Shown: positions 43,080-55,173, counted from the stretch's first letter. The stretch: DNA of 64,000 nucleotides from Wurfbainia villosa (GCA_025175895.1 CM045989.1:124447272-124511271), one strand, 5' to 3'. Notes: generated from the sequence alone by a model not told the origin. Numbers and translations are program-made.

Positions 43080-44603
43080 TTGAACTATGTGTTACTCATT
43101 GATGATGAGGAGCCTACCAGTTATAAAGAAGTTCTAAAAAATTCAGAAAGGAATAAGTGGCTTGATGCCATGAAGTCGGAAATGGATTCCAAGTATGAAA
43201 ACCAAGTTTGGAACTTGGTTGACCCACCTGAAGGCATAAAGCCTATAGGGTGCAAGTGGGTTTTCAAGAAGAAAACCGACATGGATGGTAATGTGATTAC
43301 CTATAAGGCTAAATTGGTGGCGAAAGGATATCGTCAAAAGCAAGGTGTTGATTATGACGAAACCTATTCACCTGTTGCTATGCTTAAATCCATTCGGATG
43401 CTCCTGGCCATAGCGGCTCATTATGATTATGAGATATGACAGATGGATGTGAAACAGCTTTCCTTAATGGAAACCTACTCGAGGATGTGTATATGATACA
43501 ACCTGAGGGTTTCATATCGGTTGATAAAACCAAGGTATGCAAATTGCGATGGTCCATATATGGACTGAAGCAAGCATCCAGGAGCTGGAATATCCATTTT
43601 GATGAGACAATCAAAAAATTTGATTTCTCACAAAATCCAGACTAACATTATGTGTACAAGAAGGTTAATGGGAGTGCAGTCGTGTTCCTAGTATTGTATG
43701 TCGATGACATATTACTTATAGGAAACGATGTTTCTGTCTTACAATCAGTTAAGATTTGGTTATCCAAGACATTCTCCATGAAAGACCTGGGAGAAGCAAC
43801 CTACATCCTCGGGATTAAGATCTATAGAGATAGATCGAAATGGTTGCTTGGTCTTTCGCAGTCTACATATATAGACCGAGTGCTAAAGAGGTTTAGCATG
43901 TTGGAATCCAAGAAAGGTTTCCTACCCATCAGGCATGGGATACACCTTTCGAAGTCTATGTGTCTGTGCATAAAACACAAGAGGATTTGCATGAGTAAGA
44001 TTCCCTATGCATCCGCAATAGGATCTATCATGTATGCTATGTTATGTACGAGGCTCGATGTATCGTATGCTCTGAGTGTCACGAGTAGATACCAGTCTGA
44101 TCCAGGAATGGATCATTGGGCAGCTGTTAAGATGATCCTTAAGTTCTTAAGAAGAACTAAGGATGTGTTCCTAATATATGGAGAAGGGGACATGGTGATA
44201 CGCAGGTATACAGATGCCAGCTTTCAGACAGATAAGGATGATTCTAGGTCTCAGTTTGGGTACGTGTTCACCTTGAATGGGGGCGTAGTGAGTTGGAAAA
44301 ATTCCAAACAAGACACTGTAGAAGATTCTACTATTGAGGCAGAATACATTGCAACTTCGGAAGCAGCAAAGAAAGCGGTTTGGATCAAGAAGATCATCTC
44401 TGAATTTGATGTGGTCTCATCAATGATCCAAACATGTGCTTCGCCGCTATCATTTGATCAGAGAGATCATAAGAAGGAAGGAAATACAAATCGAGAAGAT
44501 TTCCACTGAAAGGAACTTAGCGGATCCTTTAACTAAGGCATTACCTCAAAGTAAGTTTGAGGGTCATGTTAGAGCTTATGGTATTGGATACCGTAGCGAT
44601 TGA
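43080..44603 (+). pseudogene. Reverse transcriptase and RNase H of outer copia
   Basis: Three frames in a row (43080-43439, 43436-43645, 43652-44509) are separated by stops at 43437 (TGG to TGA type) and 43643. RT motifs are WVFKKKTDMDGNV, YKAKLVAKGYRQKQGVDYDETY, QMDVK-type block, YGLKQASRSWN and the active site YVDDILLIGNDV. The connection and RNase H follow (YTDASFQTDKDD, SGYVFTLNGG-like, DSTIEAEYIATSEAAKKAVW). Near 44450 roughly 70-80 bases that usually encode the Asn-Ser-Gly and His-Lys motifs appear deleted, with a frameshift. The tail ADPLTKALPQ is read in another frame to 44603. Confidence 0.9.
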
Positions 44604-44612
44604 CATTAGGCC

Positions 44613-44623
44613 AAGTGGGAGTT
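44613..44623 (+). other. Polypurine tract of outer copia
   Basis: AAGTGGGAGTT precedes the LTR start (TATTAG, presumably from TGTTAG). Confidence 0.75.
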
Positions 44624-46881
44624 TATTAGTAATATATGAGAGATGTCCTAAGGCAATCGCCTTATGTTTGAACCATTTATATGATAAATGAAGATTCACT
44701 ATTTGAGTATACATGTTTTCATGTATTTGATTAGATCTTAAACTCATCTACTGAATGTCCACGATACGATTCACAACATGAGAGAATTTGTGATTGGATC
44801 ACAACTAGTGAGTATCTCTACATGTGTAATTGTGATGTATTGTAATTATCCCTAGTCGATGAATTAATGGATTTGGACACCATCAATTCTGTCGAGACTA
44901 GCACGAGGTATACTCCTTGGTATATCCAAGCAGTTGATTCTCACTGGCTAGAGACATTGTTATGTCCAGAGTTAATCGTGGATGCTAGTTATGATAACTA
45001 GTTCATTGGAGTGACTAGCTGTAAAACTTCATATGGTTCTCTGCATATATAGATATGTCAATGAAGTTCTTACTGCAGCTTAAGTGCGATGTTCCTTTGA
45101 CTTGCAGTATTCAAGTCATCTTGGTCATGAAGACTTATGCTTTGACATCTTAAGCAAGCATCTCTGAGGAGATGTGGACCCGGAATGATTGGGCATAAGT
45201 CGAAGTGATCGAAGGTGTTTGAATAGCCTATAAAGGATTCACCACTCCTTGTGAGGATATGTATACCCATGGCCTCTCGTCGGATTGTTACTAAAGTTTT
45301 GGCCAAAACATTACATGTTTAGAGTAAGATACTCTTGGATACATGTGAAGTAACTAGAATTCGTAGGACGAGGAAATGATACTTGGGTTAGGTGTGACGT
45401 AGTCAACCTAGTGGGGACTGACACTATATACCATGTCATGAACCAAGTGGGATAAGATGAGTGAAAGGAATGGGGAATGATTCATTGTAGCTGCTGAAGG
45501 ATTTCAGAAATAGTTCTGGATCAACCATTGATCTTTTCGGTTAATTGGGGATCATGATGTACTACTAGGTGCCACTCATGATCATTCTATAATTAATGGT
45601 TAATTATAGACGGCCAACATAAACTGAGAACCTATTTGGTCATACGCACAACGAGCGTAATCCAAAGGATTTAAAATGAGCTTGAGAATGAGATTCTCAG
45701 ACCGAGAGAAACTAGGTTTGGTTGGACCAAACAAGGATCGAGCATGAAATTGTTTCAGTCGCAATGGAAGCGTGGATGGGCCGTGTCTTATAAAGACATG
45801 ATGGATGAACCAAATTGGTTTGGTTCTAATCTAATGGTGATGAATAAACCAAAGGGGTTTGGTTTGTTTTAAACGAATGAACTAAAGTTGGTTCGGTTCG
45901 TTTTAACTTAAAATAGACCAACGCAGTTTGGTTTATTTTAACTTAAGTTATTGGAGCGGGTTAACGAATTTTGGTTATTAACCAATAACTTCTAGGAGAT
46001 GGTTTCTTGATGGTTAAGAAACATACGCTCTATAAAATCGCAGTTAGAGGTTGGAGAGCCCTAAGGGTTTTGGTATTTTTGGAAAATCTTTTCCTCTCCT
46101 CCTCTTCTTCTCTTCATGCTAGCGCCCAACTTCTTGCCGCTGCCCACCATCGCCCAAGCTCCACCAGTTGGCATCCAGAAACTGCCATCCTCCCCACTTG
46201 CCGGCATCTAGCTACTGCCGGAGGAGCTCTGGTGATCTTCCTTGGCTCCGGCGACCAGGTGAGCACCTAGCTTTCCTTATTTGACCGGCGCAAGTTCTCC
46301 ACCAAAGTTGTCCAGTTTTCTAGACAGCTTGTTTCTTTCGTGTCGGAGCATCGTTTGGACGACGTTTGGAGCTCCAATAGTGGCTACCTTGTCAGGGATT
46401 TGATCTCCGATAATCCTCATAGGTGGAGGACGAAGGATTCATCAAACGATTGACGAATACCTCTCCGGAGAAGCGAATTTTGGGGACTCATTTTTGAATC
46501 CAAATTTTGATTCGGATTATGATCTTCTCTCGATCACATCATCTTCGATACGAGGCTAGTAACTCGTACGAAGACGAGGCTCATAGCTTTGTGAAGTCAT
46601 CCCGACGATACTCGGCGTGGATACGGATAGAGGCGATTCTAGTGAGAGTCGCTCTGGTTGATGCCTTTCCCGCTATATGTGATACGTCAGGTATACCTAA
46701 AATAAATTCCTTTTATTGCAAAATTTGAAACTACGATTATGTCTACATATGTTGTACTATGCATTCGTGTGGTGTGTGTGTTGTAATAAATTAGATTTAT
46801 TGCCTTTTATTTCTTCCGCTGTGTACATATTTACGAAACATGTTCGAACACACACTTGTCGCGGTGTCGAAATCTCCAACA
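44624..46881 (+). repeat. 3' LTR of outer copia
   Basis: It is 2258 bases, ending TCTCCAACA, with no insertion. From 44805 it aligns with the window start. The TATA box CTCTATAAAA is at 46028-46037. It gives the uninterrupted version of the GATAC target used by the E solo LTR (at about 46619-46623). Confidence 0.92.
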
Positions 46882-47065
46882 TAAGTATCCTATAGCAAGA
46901 GGAGTAGTTATGAATTATGTAGGACATCCCTTTGGGGGCTGTGAAGGGAGAGCCCCAATTGGTAGAAAAAACCTATAACACCTTGGAGTTGTCTTGAGCT
47001 TGGAAGAAGTAGGAAAAGGAAACAAAAAATATAGTGATAGTTTTATTCTTCATCACGATAAATAG
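46882..47065 (+). pseudogene. rpl2: Degenerate 3' end of plastid ribosomal protein gene rpl2
   Basis: Translation gives [21 protein letters not shown], then with a frameshift KYSDSFIL and a stop at 47063. This is the C-terminal part of plastid L2, where [26 protein letters not shown] and KYSDNLIL are expected from memory of the family. The His-Pro-His of the catalytically important loop is changed. It starts at the very edge of the outer copia 3' LTR, so the retroelement probably landed in a nuclear plastid-DNA fragment. The rest of the gene would then lie before the window. A mitochondrial origin cannot be excluded. Confidence 0.8.
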
Positions 47066-47630
47066 AAAAATTGAAAATAGATTTTTTTTAATACTGACAC
47101 TTTATAATAGAAGATATTCTAGTAATATTGTTACGGTGGTATATCTATAATGATATGAGATGATCCTAAAGCACAAAAGGTGATACTATTGTATATCCCT
47201 AGTTATAACAATTTTGGAATAAGATATCAATTTTGCAGTACAATCAATATGTAATATGTTTCATCGATACAACAATAGGTGATCTCATGCCTATAGTCAT
47301 ATTAAATGTTTATTCATGTTCATAGGTGGGATGTCGAGGAGCAAGTCATCATGTGCAACTATTTGGCAAGTTTTTCAGTGTCTACGAGATGTCTTATGTA
47401 GAATAGGTGTAAATGGTCCTTCAACTTCAAATTGCCTCAATGATCTCATAGGAGCAAATCAATATATATATTTTGATCCTTGTGGATTGGAATCTCAAAA
47501 GTGATATATATACACTTTTGTTTTGTATGTTATTGGTCTTCTGGTGGTGAGTAATCAACATGAAACTTATCTCTCATGTCAATAAGGGAGAAAGGAGTTG
47601 AATATCACATGACATGATTGACTCATTAAG
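47066..47630 (+). other. Flanking DNA between plastid fragment and gypsy element
   Basis: Mostly AT-rich and unassigned. A frame at 47316-47504 follows a possible 3' splice signal (TTCATAG) but matches nothing known. The last 35 bases (GTTGAATATCACATGACATG and on) begin a tandem repeat that continues after the gypsy element at 58289. Confidence 0.5.
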
Positions 47631-50600
47631 TGTTAAATACTGAAATTTAAAATACTAAATTAAATGTTCAAAAATTTAAGAAAATTATTCTAGGAATTTC
47701 TTTCCGGGATTTTGGAGAATTTTAGAAATTTTTCTAGAATTTTTCAAAAATTAAAACGGGACTTGTACGAGATATTTACGGGGATAAAATAAATAGGCTT
47801 TGGTAGAACCTATTTAAGGGAGTTAATAGGTGTCATTAACCTAATGTTTAAATACCTAAACCTAAGTTTAGTTTTCCCGATCACGACTCCTCTTCTCTTC
47901 TCCTTCCTCTCGGTTTCTCACGCGCTGCACCCGACTCCTTTCCTCCCCGCAAACTCTTTCCGTAATCTTCCCTTTCCTTCTCACGCCCTCACCTCTCTGT
48001 GCCACTGACCCTTGCCTCTTCCTCCTCTCACCCTTTTCTCCTCATGGCAGACAGCGGCGACTGAACCCCTCGATGCCCCATGGACGAGCCGGTGGCACAT
48101 ACGTGTGGCTGAAGCTTGCGACGACAGCTCCCTCTCATTCTTCTTCCTCGCGGCAAGCAACGACCACGGCGAGTGTGTGCGGCTGGAAGGTTGGACCGGC
48201 GGTCATCCCACGGTCACGGTGGCAGTGAGGGTACGCGCGTGGTTGGGAGTCGACATCGGCAGCAGTTTCCCTGTGTTCTGAACGGGAGCCACAACCTCTG
48301 CTGGAGTAATTACACGAAACTGGGATTTAGGGCAGCAGTGGATTTCTGCCGGTGAACAAGGCTGTTGGGGAGAAACTGCATTTTTCGATATATCTCTCAT
48401 TTCCCTCTCTTTTTCTTCTGTCTAGTGTATTGGTGTGGATTGTAATCGTTGAATGAACGTGGGTTCGTTGTTGAGTTCATATGGGCTGTAGCAGGGTGGA
48501 TTGGAGTGGTGACAATTTGATTAGTTGAGTAGGTTGGACGGAGGATGGCTGAGTCGTGGGTTTCGGTTGGGGGGTCAGATGTGGTGATGACGGCTGAGAG
48601 TGGGAGTGTTGGTCGGCTGTGAAGGCAGTGGTGGTTGTGAGTGCGTTGTGTGAGGTGTTGTGGGTGGTTCTGGTAAACAAAGAAAATTGTTATGGGCTGT
48701 GAATGATGTTGTTCTTGGCCACGAAGGGGTTGAGATGACTGTGGGTCTTGATTGTGAGGTGTTGTTTGGGAATTGTCAGATGTGTTGATGCTGACTATGA
48801 ATTGGAGGTCTATGTGGTTGTGAGTGAGAGGAGAAGCCTTGATGGGTTGTGATGTTGTGGTTGGGAGGTTGTGAGTGAGCAGTAGATGGGCAGTGAGTGT
48901 TGTTGTTGGTTGTAAATGGTTGTAAACGGTTGTGCTGTAATGATTGTTGATTATGGTGCATGAGTTAGAGAGTTGTAAATCTGGAAGGTGAGTTTGTATG
49001 GAAATCCTAACGGGATTTGGTTAGATGTACAAGTAGGGGTTTCTAATTTGTATTCGATAAAAGGATGCGAATATAGAAACTATATAGAAGTAATTTAGCA
49101 CATTGTTGTTGTGCTTGGATTTGATGGTAATTATGTTTTATGCAAGTTTCGGTCACGAGACACGTCCACGAGCATAGAGACAGTTGGCAATCTTCATAGC
49201 TGGCGGTATCTTTGACTTATCTTTTTTTAGATAATGTCATCTTGTTGTGCATTGTTTACTATAGCTAGTAGTAGTTTTCTATGCTTGTTAACTGCCCTGG
49301 TATGTCACTACCTAGTACGTGTTATAGTTGTGTCATCTTCTTATTATATTATGCACTATCACTTTGATACTTGTTATTTATTTATTTAGCACTAGAGTAG
49401 TGACATACCTTACATACTGGACATTGGATGAATAATGAATATAACTTGTATGTGTATATAGACTTATGTACTTAGGTTATTTGATATGGGATCCTATTGG
49501 TACATACCATAGGTAGCCATGGATTGATAGGTGTATCGTGCATTAGTGACATGCACCATCTTGCATTATTGCATGACTGACGCTCATCGACTCCTCGATA
49601 GGAGGTGATGCTACTTAGTAGTTGAGTCCATCGTCAGTGACATTATCTACACACACAACCACTCGTGGGTTAGTGGTATTTTAGGTGTGTGTGTAGTTAC
49701 TCTGTCAAGGCACCACGGTGGTCGCTCAGGCGATTAGTATTGCGACGTGTAGTAGACAGGGATCCCTCCTTTATCGTGAGATGAGGAGATGAGACGAGGT
49801 GATTGTCCCCCATATACATACATGGGGTAGGAGGGTGATACTCCGCTAGTATCCTGTCCACTCGGTCACATAGGTGCAGTGATGACAAAGTGTACAGTTA
49901 TCACAGCGCTACCCACTCGGCCGGCACACATGACATGTCGGTGGCTTGACTGGCGTCAGGGGTGACACAGGTGATTGCATCATGTGCATACATTTTTACT
50001 ATATGCATTGATTGTTGCACTTTTGGTTGTTGCATATGATTGTCATGCACATACAGGAGGTATTTTGTAGCTTGTTTTGGTGATTCTACATATGCTTGTG
50101 TGGATGTATTTTATATTAGCTTAGGTGATTTTGGTATGTACAGTTTTCAGGTATGTATTTTTTTGTTGAGAAACTGTACTAGCATGATTATTATTGCTAC
50201 TTATAGTTTACTATGCATGACTATTAGATATCCGCTGAGTTTTACTCACTCCGTTGATATCTCTTTATTTCACGATGAGGCCTTCCGGAGAGTCAGTTGC
50301 CAGTCCCCTGATCTGACGACTCCGTCATTTGGTTTTCAGGCTTCTGCATGTTTTTTGTTGTCTCGAGTATTCTATGTTTCAAACTTGTAATACTTTATAC
50401 TCGTGGTGATTTTGGTGGTACTTGGTTATGTTTTTGTATGGTCTCTTTGTTCGATTGGTTTTGGTTTTGTGTGTATGGTTGTGTATTCCTGCTCAGATGG
50501 CAGAAGGGGTAAGTCTAGAAGTTTTAGACTTAGTATGTATTTTGGTAGTTGGCTTGAGGCTCTTATGTTATATGTATTGTGGTGTTTGATGTTCCGACCG

Positions 50601-50716
50601 TGTTGGCCGATGTATAGTGGGCCGTGTAGGCCTTGTATACCGGTTTCAATTGTCCGCAGTACAGGGGAGGTGTTGTTCGATTTTCGTCGGACAAGTACCC
50701 CTCTTAGGGCATGACA
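47631..50716 (+). repeat. 5' LTR of the gypsy element
   Basis: It is 3086 bases, TGTTAAAT..GGGCATGACA. It contains a C/T-rich segment (47880-48060), a strongly T/G-biased segment (48480-48960) and several possible small hairpins. A TATA-like CTATTTAAGG is at about 47810. The open frames inside are not conserved proteins. Confidence 0.93.
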
Positions 50717-50723
50717 ATTTATT

Positions 50724-50735
50724 TGGTATCAGAGC
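50724..50735 (+). other. Primer-binding site of the gypsy element
   Basis: TGGTATCAGAGC lies seven bases after the LTR end and is complementary to initiator tRNA-Met. Confidence 0.92.
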
Positions 50736-51260
50736 ATAGGTTCCGAGTTCCTAGGAATTTTGGGTTTTCGGAGTTCGCTACGTTTGGCAGGTCAATCTGT
50801 GCATTTTCGGATTTTTATGGATTTTTCATTGATTTAGTGTTTTGGATATTTTGGAGTCATATTTCGACAAGATCGTTTTGGGGGACTTGGCAGCGACAGG
50901 ACATCTCTAGATGGCTAACAGGTGAAATTTTGATTTTTCTATCTGTAGTGATACTTGAGTAATAATTTAGCAGATATGAAATGAGGTGGGCGTGTTCTCG
51001 CGCCGAGGCGTGGTGCAGGGCAGCCATGCAAGAGGACATTGAGATCTATGGCGATGGAGTTGCCAGAAAGGTCTATGGAGAATGAGCCTGTCGATCAGGG
51101 TCAGACTTTACATGGTATCGTAGTGTAGTGGGTTATCACATTCATTTATTTCTCGGACATTCCTGAGAGAGAGATTGGTAGACTACCCACATTTAGGTCA
51201 CAAAGATTAATGGTATCTCTGCCCTCTGGCGATAGAGGTCACCTAGGAGGTTAGAGGATG
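50736..51260 (+). pseudogene. Remnant of the gag region of the gypsy element
   Basis: Only about 500 bases lie between the PBS and the protease remnant, far less than a gag of 300-400 codons needs. Short fragments after 50980 could be gag edges, but no capsid or zinc knuckle is recognisable. A large deletion is inferred. Confidence 0.6.
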
Positions 51261-52810
51261 TCCATTAGATTTCGACAGCGTTATACTCCCGGTAGATTTG
51301 TTGATTCTCGACATGATCGAAGTCAACATCATACTTGGCATGAACTGACTAACAGCGTATCATGCCACTATGGATTGCCAAACGAGGGTGGTTACGTTCC
51401 ATCCTCCTAACCAACCCTCGTGGGATTTCACTGGCACCAGAAATGATGGTATATCGGCCGTTTTTGCGAATCAGTCTCGGAAGATTTTATCACACAGTTA
51501 TCAGGGTTTTCTGATATCATTGGTCAATGTTGAGGATAGTGGTGACTGTCAGATCTCAGACATTCCTATCGTCTGGGAGTATCCGAATTTCTTTCCAGAG
51601 GAGTTACCGAGCCTGCCTCCCAGAAGGCAAGTAGAGTTCACAATTGAGTTATTTCCGGGGACGACGCCGACATCGAAAGCTCCTTATCGTGTGGCCCCGA
51701 AAGGGTTGGATGAGCTAAAGGTGTAGCTTCAGGAGCTTTTGGACAAAGGTTTTATCTGCCCTAGCGTATCTCCCTGGGGTTCTCTGATTCTCTTCGTAAA
51801 GAAGAAAGACGGTTCAATGAGATTATGCATCGACTACAGGCAATTGAACGTTGTCACCATCAAGAATAAATATCCCCTGCCATGTATTTAGGACTTGTTT
51901 GATTAGCTCAGAGGTACATCAGTATATTCTAAGATTGATCTGCAGTCCAGATATCATTAGCTAAGGGTCAAAGAGTCAGACATTTAGAAGACAACGTTCC
52001 ATACCAGATGTGGGCACTATGAGTTTTTGTTAATGTCATTTGGGCTTACCAATGCTCCGATAGTATTCATGGACTGGATGAACCGTGAATTTATGGATTT
52101 TCTAGATCGGTTCGTCATTGTCTTTATTGACGACATTCTGGTCTATTCTCATTCTAAAGAGGAACACGTGCAACATCTTCGCCATGTCCTAGATAGGCTT
52201 CGACAGAATCAACTATATGTGAAGTTCAATAAATGCGCATTCTGGTTACCCTCATTCGGTTTTTTGGGACACGTGGTTTCTAGCAAAGGCATTTCAGTTG
52301 ACCCCCAGAAGATCGAGGCTGTTACCAGTTGGGAGCAGCCGAAATTGGTTCAGAAGGTTCGCTGATTCTGGGGTTTAGCCAGATACTACAGACGGTTCGT
52401 TGAGGGTTTCTCGAGCATTGCTAGGTCATTGACACGCCTTACCAGGAATGGCGTGAAGTTCACGTGGTCAGAGGCCTGCAAGACCAGCTTTCAGGAGTTG
52501 AAGGAGAGACTAGTGTCAGCACCGATTCTGGTATTGCCATTAGGGGATGATAGTTTCATCCTTTTTATCAATGCATCTCTCCAGGGTTTAGGTGCAGTAC
52601 TGATGCAACACGATAGAGTGGTCTCTTATGCTTCTCGCCAGTTGAAGGAGCATGAGAAAAATTGCCCAGTACATGATCTAGAGTTAGCTGCTATTATCTT
52701 TGCCTTGAAGATTTGGAGGCATCATCCATATGGTATTACATTTGAGATTCTCACTGATTATAAGAGTCTAAAATATCTATTTACACAGAAGGAACTCAAT
52801 CTCTGACAGA
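51261..52810 (+). pseudogene. Protease end, RT and RNase H of the gypsy element
   Basis: Protease remnant (IILGMN-type, TAYHATMDCQTRVVTF) at about 51300-51400. The RT begins near PIVWEYPNFFPEELPSLPP and REVEFTIEL-like. It contains KKDGSMRLCIDYRQLN, the active site FIDDILVYSHSKEEH (about 52120-52160) and NKCAFWL..FLGHVVSSKGI. RNase H follows (FILFINASLQGLGAVLMQ, VVSYASRQLKEHEKNCPVHDLELAAIIFALKIWRH). In-frame stops lie at 51724, 51889, 51904, 51958, 51985, 52364 and 52804. Most fit CAG to TAG or CGA to TGA changes. Confidence 0.92.
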
Positions 52811-52854
52811 GGAGATGGATAAAGTTCCTTAGGACGGTACCATTAGCTACCACC

Positions 52855-53566
52855 GAAGGGAACCTAGATTATTGAGGTAAATGCTTAGAAGGTATATATT
52901 GGTTCTTTGACTCTCTATATTTTAGTGCATGGTGATATGATTACGTTGCTTATGTGGTTTATAGTGTATTTGCACTTAATGCTCTATTTAGTATTGTCTT
53001 GACTTTGTACTGGCATGACCCCTTTAGTTATACCTTAATTAATTTCAGTCATTGATTTCTATTAGTATGTTTTTACTGTTATTGTTGGATATCATGGTTA
53101 AATGCTTATTTGGTTATGTATTATCGCGGTTGATACCATGATTGAGACTAGTAGATAGTTTAATTTAGATGAGGTCATGCTGTAGGAGCAGATCTCAGGA
53201 ATGAAACAAAATTATTGGAACCCTATGCATAATAACCTCGACGTACTTATTGGTAGGTCGATAATCTTTATCGACTTTGATAGACGTTCTATGCTAGATG
53301 TATTGGATAATCCTAGGCTTAACACCCTAGGATAATCGACTGCCCACGAGACCTGTTCGTGGTAGCATGTTATTGCATGCAGTCGATAGTTATACACTCT
53401 GACTGTCGACGAGACCTGTTCGTGGTAGCATGTTGTAGCATACATGATTGAATTGGTAGAAACGATATAATTTAGACTTAACCGTTTTGACGTGTTTATA
53501 AGTAGATTTATGACCTTATCGGCCTTGATCAGTGTTCATGTTAGAAGGGTTGAAACCCTAGACTAA
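52855..53566 (+). mobile_element. Unclassified 712-base insert in gypsy pol
   Basis: It is flanked by ACCACC at 52849-52854 and 53567-53572. Removing it and one repeat rejoins the conserved RNase H to integrase connector (YH, then GKANVVADALSRR). It begins GAAGGGAACCTAG and ends near GAAGGGTTGAAACCCTAG. It has no coding sequence and no LTR-type ends. A word with stem CCACGA/TCGTGG and loop GACCTGT occurs at 53344-53362 and, slightly altered, at 53407-53425. Confidence 0.6.
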
Positions 53567-53572
53567 ACCACC

Positions 53573-55173
53573 TGGGGAAAGCCAATGTGGTTGCCGATGC
53601 ACTTAGTCGGAGGTCCCGAGGGACTTTAGCTTGCTACCAAGTTTTAGTCACGGACTTGATTCAGGGTTTCTCCGAGTTGGGCCTTGAGGAGCAGGGACCG
53701 ACAGAGCAGGGCATTCTTGTTACCATAGTTGCTTAGTCATCTATCAGGATGAGAGTCCGAGAGGCTCAGGCCGGTGATCAACACTTACAGTTCATGGACA
53801 GCCAGATAACCTCTGGACAGTAGACCGAGTTCACTCGAGATGAAGAGGGTATTATTTATTTTCGGGACAGATTATGCGTACCTCAGTCTCACCCGATCAC
53901 GGAGGAGCTACTTCAGGAGGCTCATCGCTCTCGATTTACGATCCATCTAGGCGGGAACCCATAGATATCGAGATTTAAGGCGTTGGTATTGGTGGAACGG
54001 CATGAAGAAAGACATCGCAGATTTTGTAGCTAGATGTCTAGTTTGCCAACAAGTGAAGGCTAAGTACTAGAGACCAGCCGGACTACTTTAGAGGATTCCT
54101 ATTCCCGAGTGGAAGTGGAATCACATTACCATGGATTTTGTGGTGGGTCTTCCTAGGACACGACGAGGCCATGACACAATTTGGGTAGTCATTGACCGAC
54201 TAACTAAATTCGCAAACTTCGTAGCGATTCGGAAGACCGACTCTCTGGATCATTTGACAGAGTTATATTGTCGGGAGATCATCAGATTTCATGGTGTCCC
54301 TTTGAGCATTATATTAGATTGAGATCCCCGATTCATGTCCCGATTCTGGCAGAGTCTACAGCAGACCTTAAGCACACAACTCTATTTTAGTACAGCATTC
54401 CATCTGCAGACAGATGGACAGTCTGAGCGGACCATTCAGACTCTAGAGGACTTGCTGAGGTCCTGCGTTATGGATTTCGGGGATAACTGGGAGCACCACT
54501 TACTATTAGTGGAATTCACCTACAACAATAGCTATCATTCAGCTATCCAAATGGCCCCGTTTGAAATATTGTATGGTAGACAGTGTCGTACACCCACCCT
54601 TTGGGAGGAGGTTGGGGAGGCCCAGTTGCTAGGACCCCAGAGAGCTCAGCATGAGGCAAAGTTGGTCCATACTATTAGACGAAGGATGGCAGAGGCGCAG
54701 AATCATCAGAAGAGTTATGCAGATCGGAGACGGAGACCTCTGGAGTTCTCTATTGGTGACCATGTATTCATCCGAGTCTCACCCACGAAAGGGTTGAAGA
54801 GATTTGACCTCCGTGGTAAGCTAGCTCCAAGGTGCATTGGTCCGTTTGAGATTTTGGAGAGGGTAGGAGCAGTCGCTTACTGCCTAGTGCTACCACCATA
54901 TTTGATGGGTATTCATGATGTATTTCATGTGTCCATGCTGAGGAAGTATGTGCCAGACCCTATACATATTCTGTCAAATGTGTCAGGTACTATACAACCT
55001 GATGCTACTTACGAAGAGGTTCCGGTATGGATTCTGGACCACAAAGAACGATAGTTGTGGAACAAGATTGTGCGACTAGTTAAAGTCGGGTGGAGTCACC
55101 ACACCGATGAGGAGGATACTTGGGAGCTTGAGGAAAAGATCAGAGCTCAATACCCCCACCTGTTTACTTAAGG
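53573..55173 (+). pseudogene. Integrase and chromodomain of the gypsy element
   Basis: After the GKANVVADALSRR connector come the integrase zinc finger (EEAHRS..H and CLVCQQVKA, about 53920-54060) and the catalytic core (WNHITMDFVVGLPRTRRGHDTIWVVIDRLTKFANF). Then DPRFMSRFWQSLQQTL, TDGQSERTIQTLEDLLR and the GPF-type C-terminal domain (RFDLRGKLAPRCIGPFEILERVG) follow. The end IVRLVKVGWSHHTDEEDTWELEEKIRAQYPHLF resembles the chromodomain of Tekay/Del elements, thought to target heterochromatin. The longest frame is 54335-55054. Stops at about 53733, 53821, 54068, 54089, 54320 and 55052 break the rest. Confidence 0.92.

Larger units (their letters stand above)
1..46881 (+). mobile_element. Outer Ty1/copia retrotransposon (family I), interrupted by three insertions
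   Basis: Two LTR copies match each other along their length: 1-3230, minus a nested insert, and 44805-46881. Position 1 of the window corresponds to 44805, so roughly 180 bases of the 5' LTR lie before the window. A primer-binding site follows the 5' LTR at 3232, and a polypurine tract (AAGTGGGAG) precedes the 3' LTR. Gag and protease remnants are at 28290-29258; integrase, reverse transcriptase and RNase H are at 41972-44603. The two halves of its body are separated by the nested elements A and D. All domains are broken, so it is an old, dead copy. The clade was not resolved; protease LDTGCGSHI and RT YVDDILLIG are typical of plant copia. Confidence 0.9.

Noticed and set aside
47316..47504. 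Exon-like frame after TTCATAG in the flank
   Set aside because: Splice-like signal only; the 62-codon product matches nothing recognisable, so no gene is claimed.
48477..48961. Minus-strand His/Gln/Thr/Asn-rich ORFs in the gypsy LTRs (also 56064-56538)
   Set aside because: They are a by-product of strongly T/G-biased DNA, and frames differ between the two LTRs.
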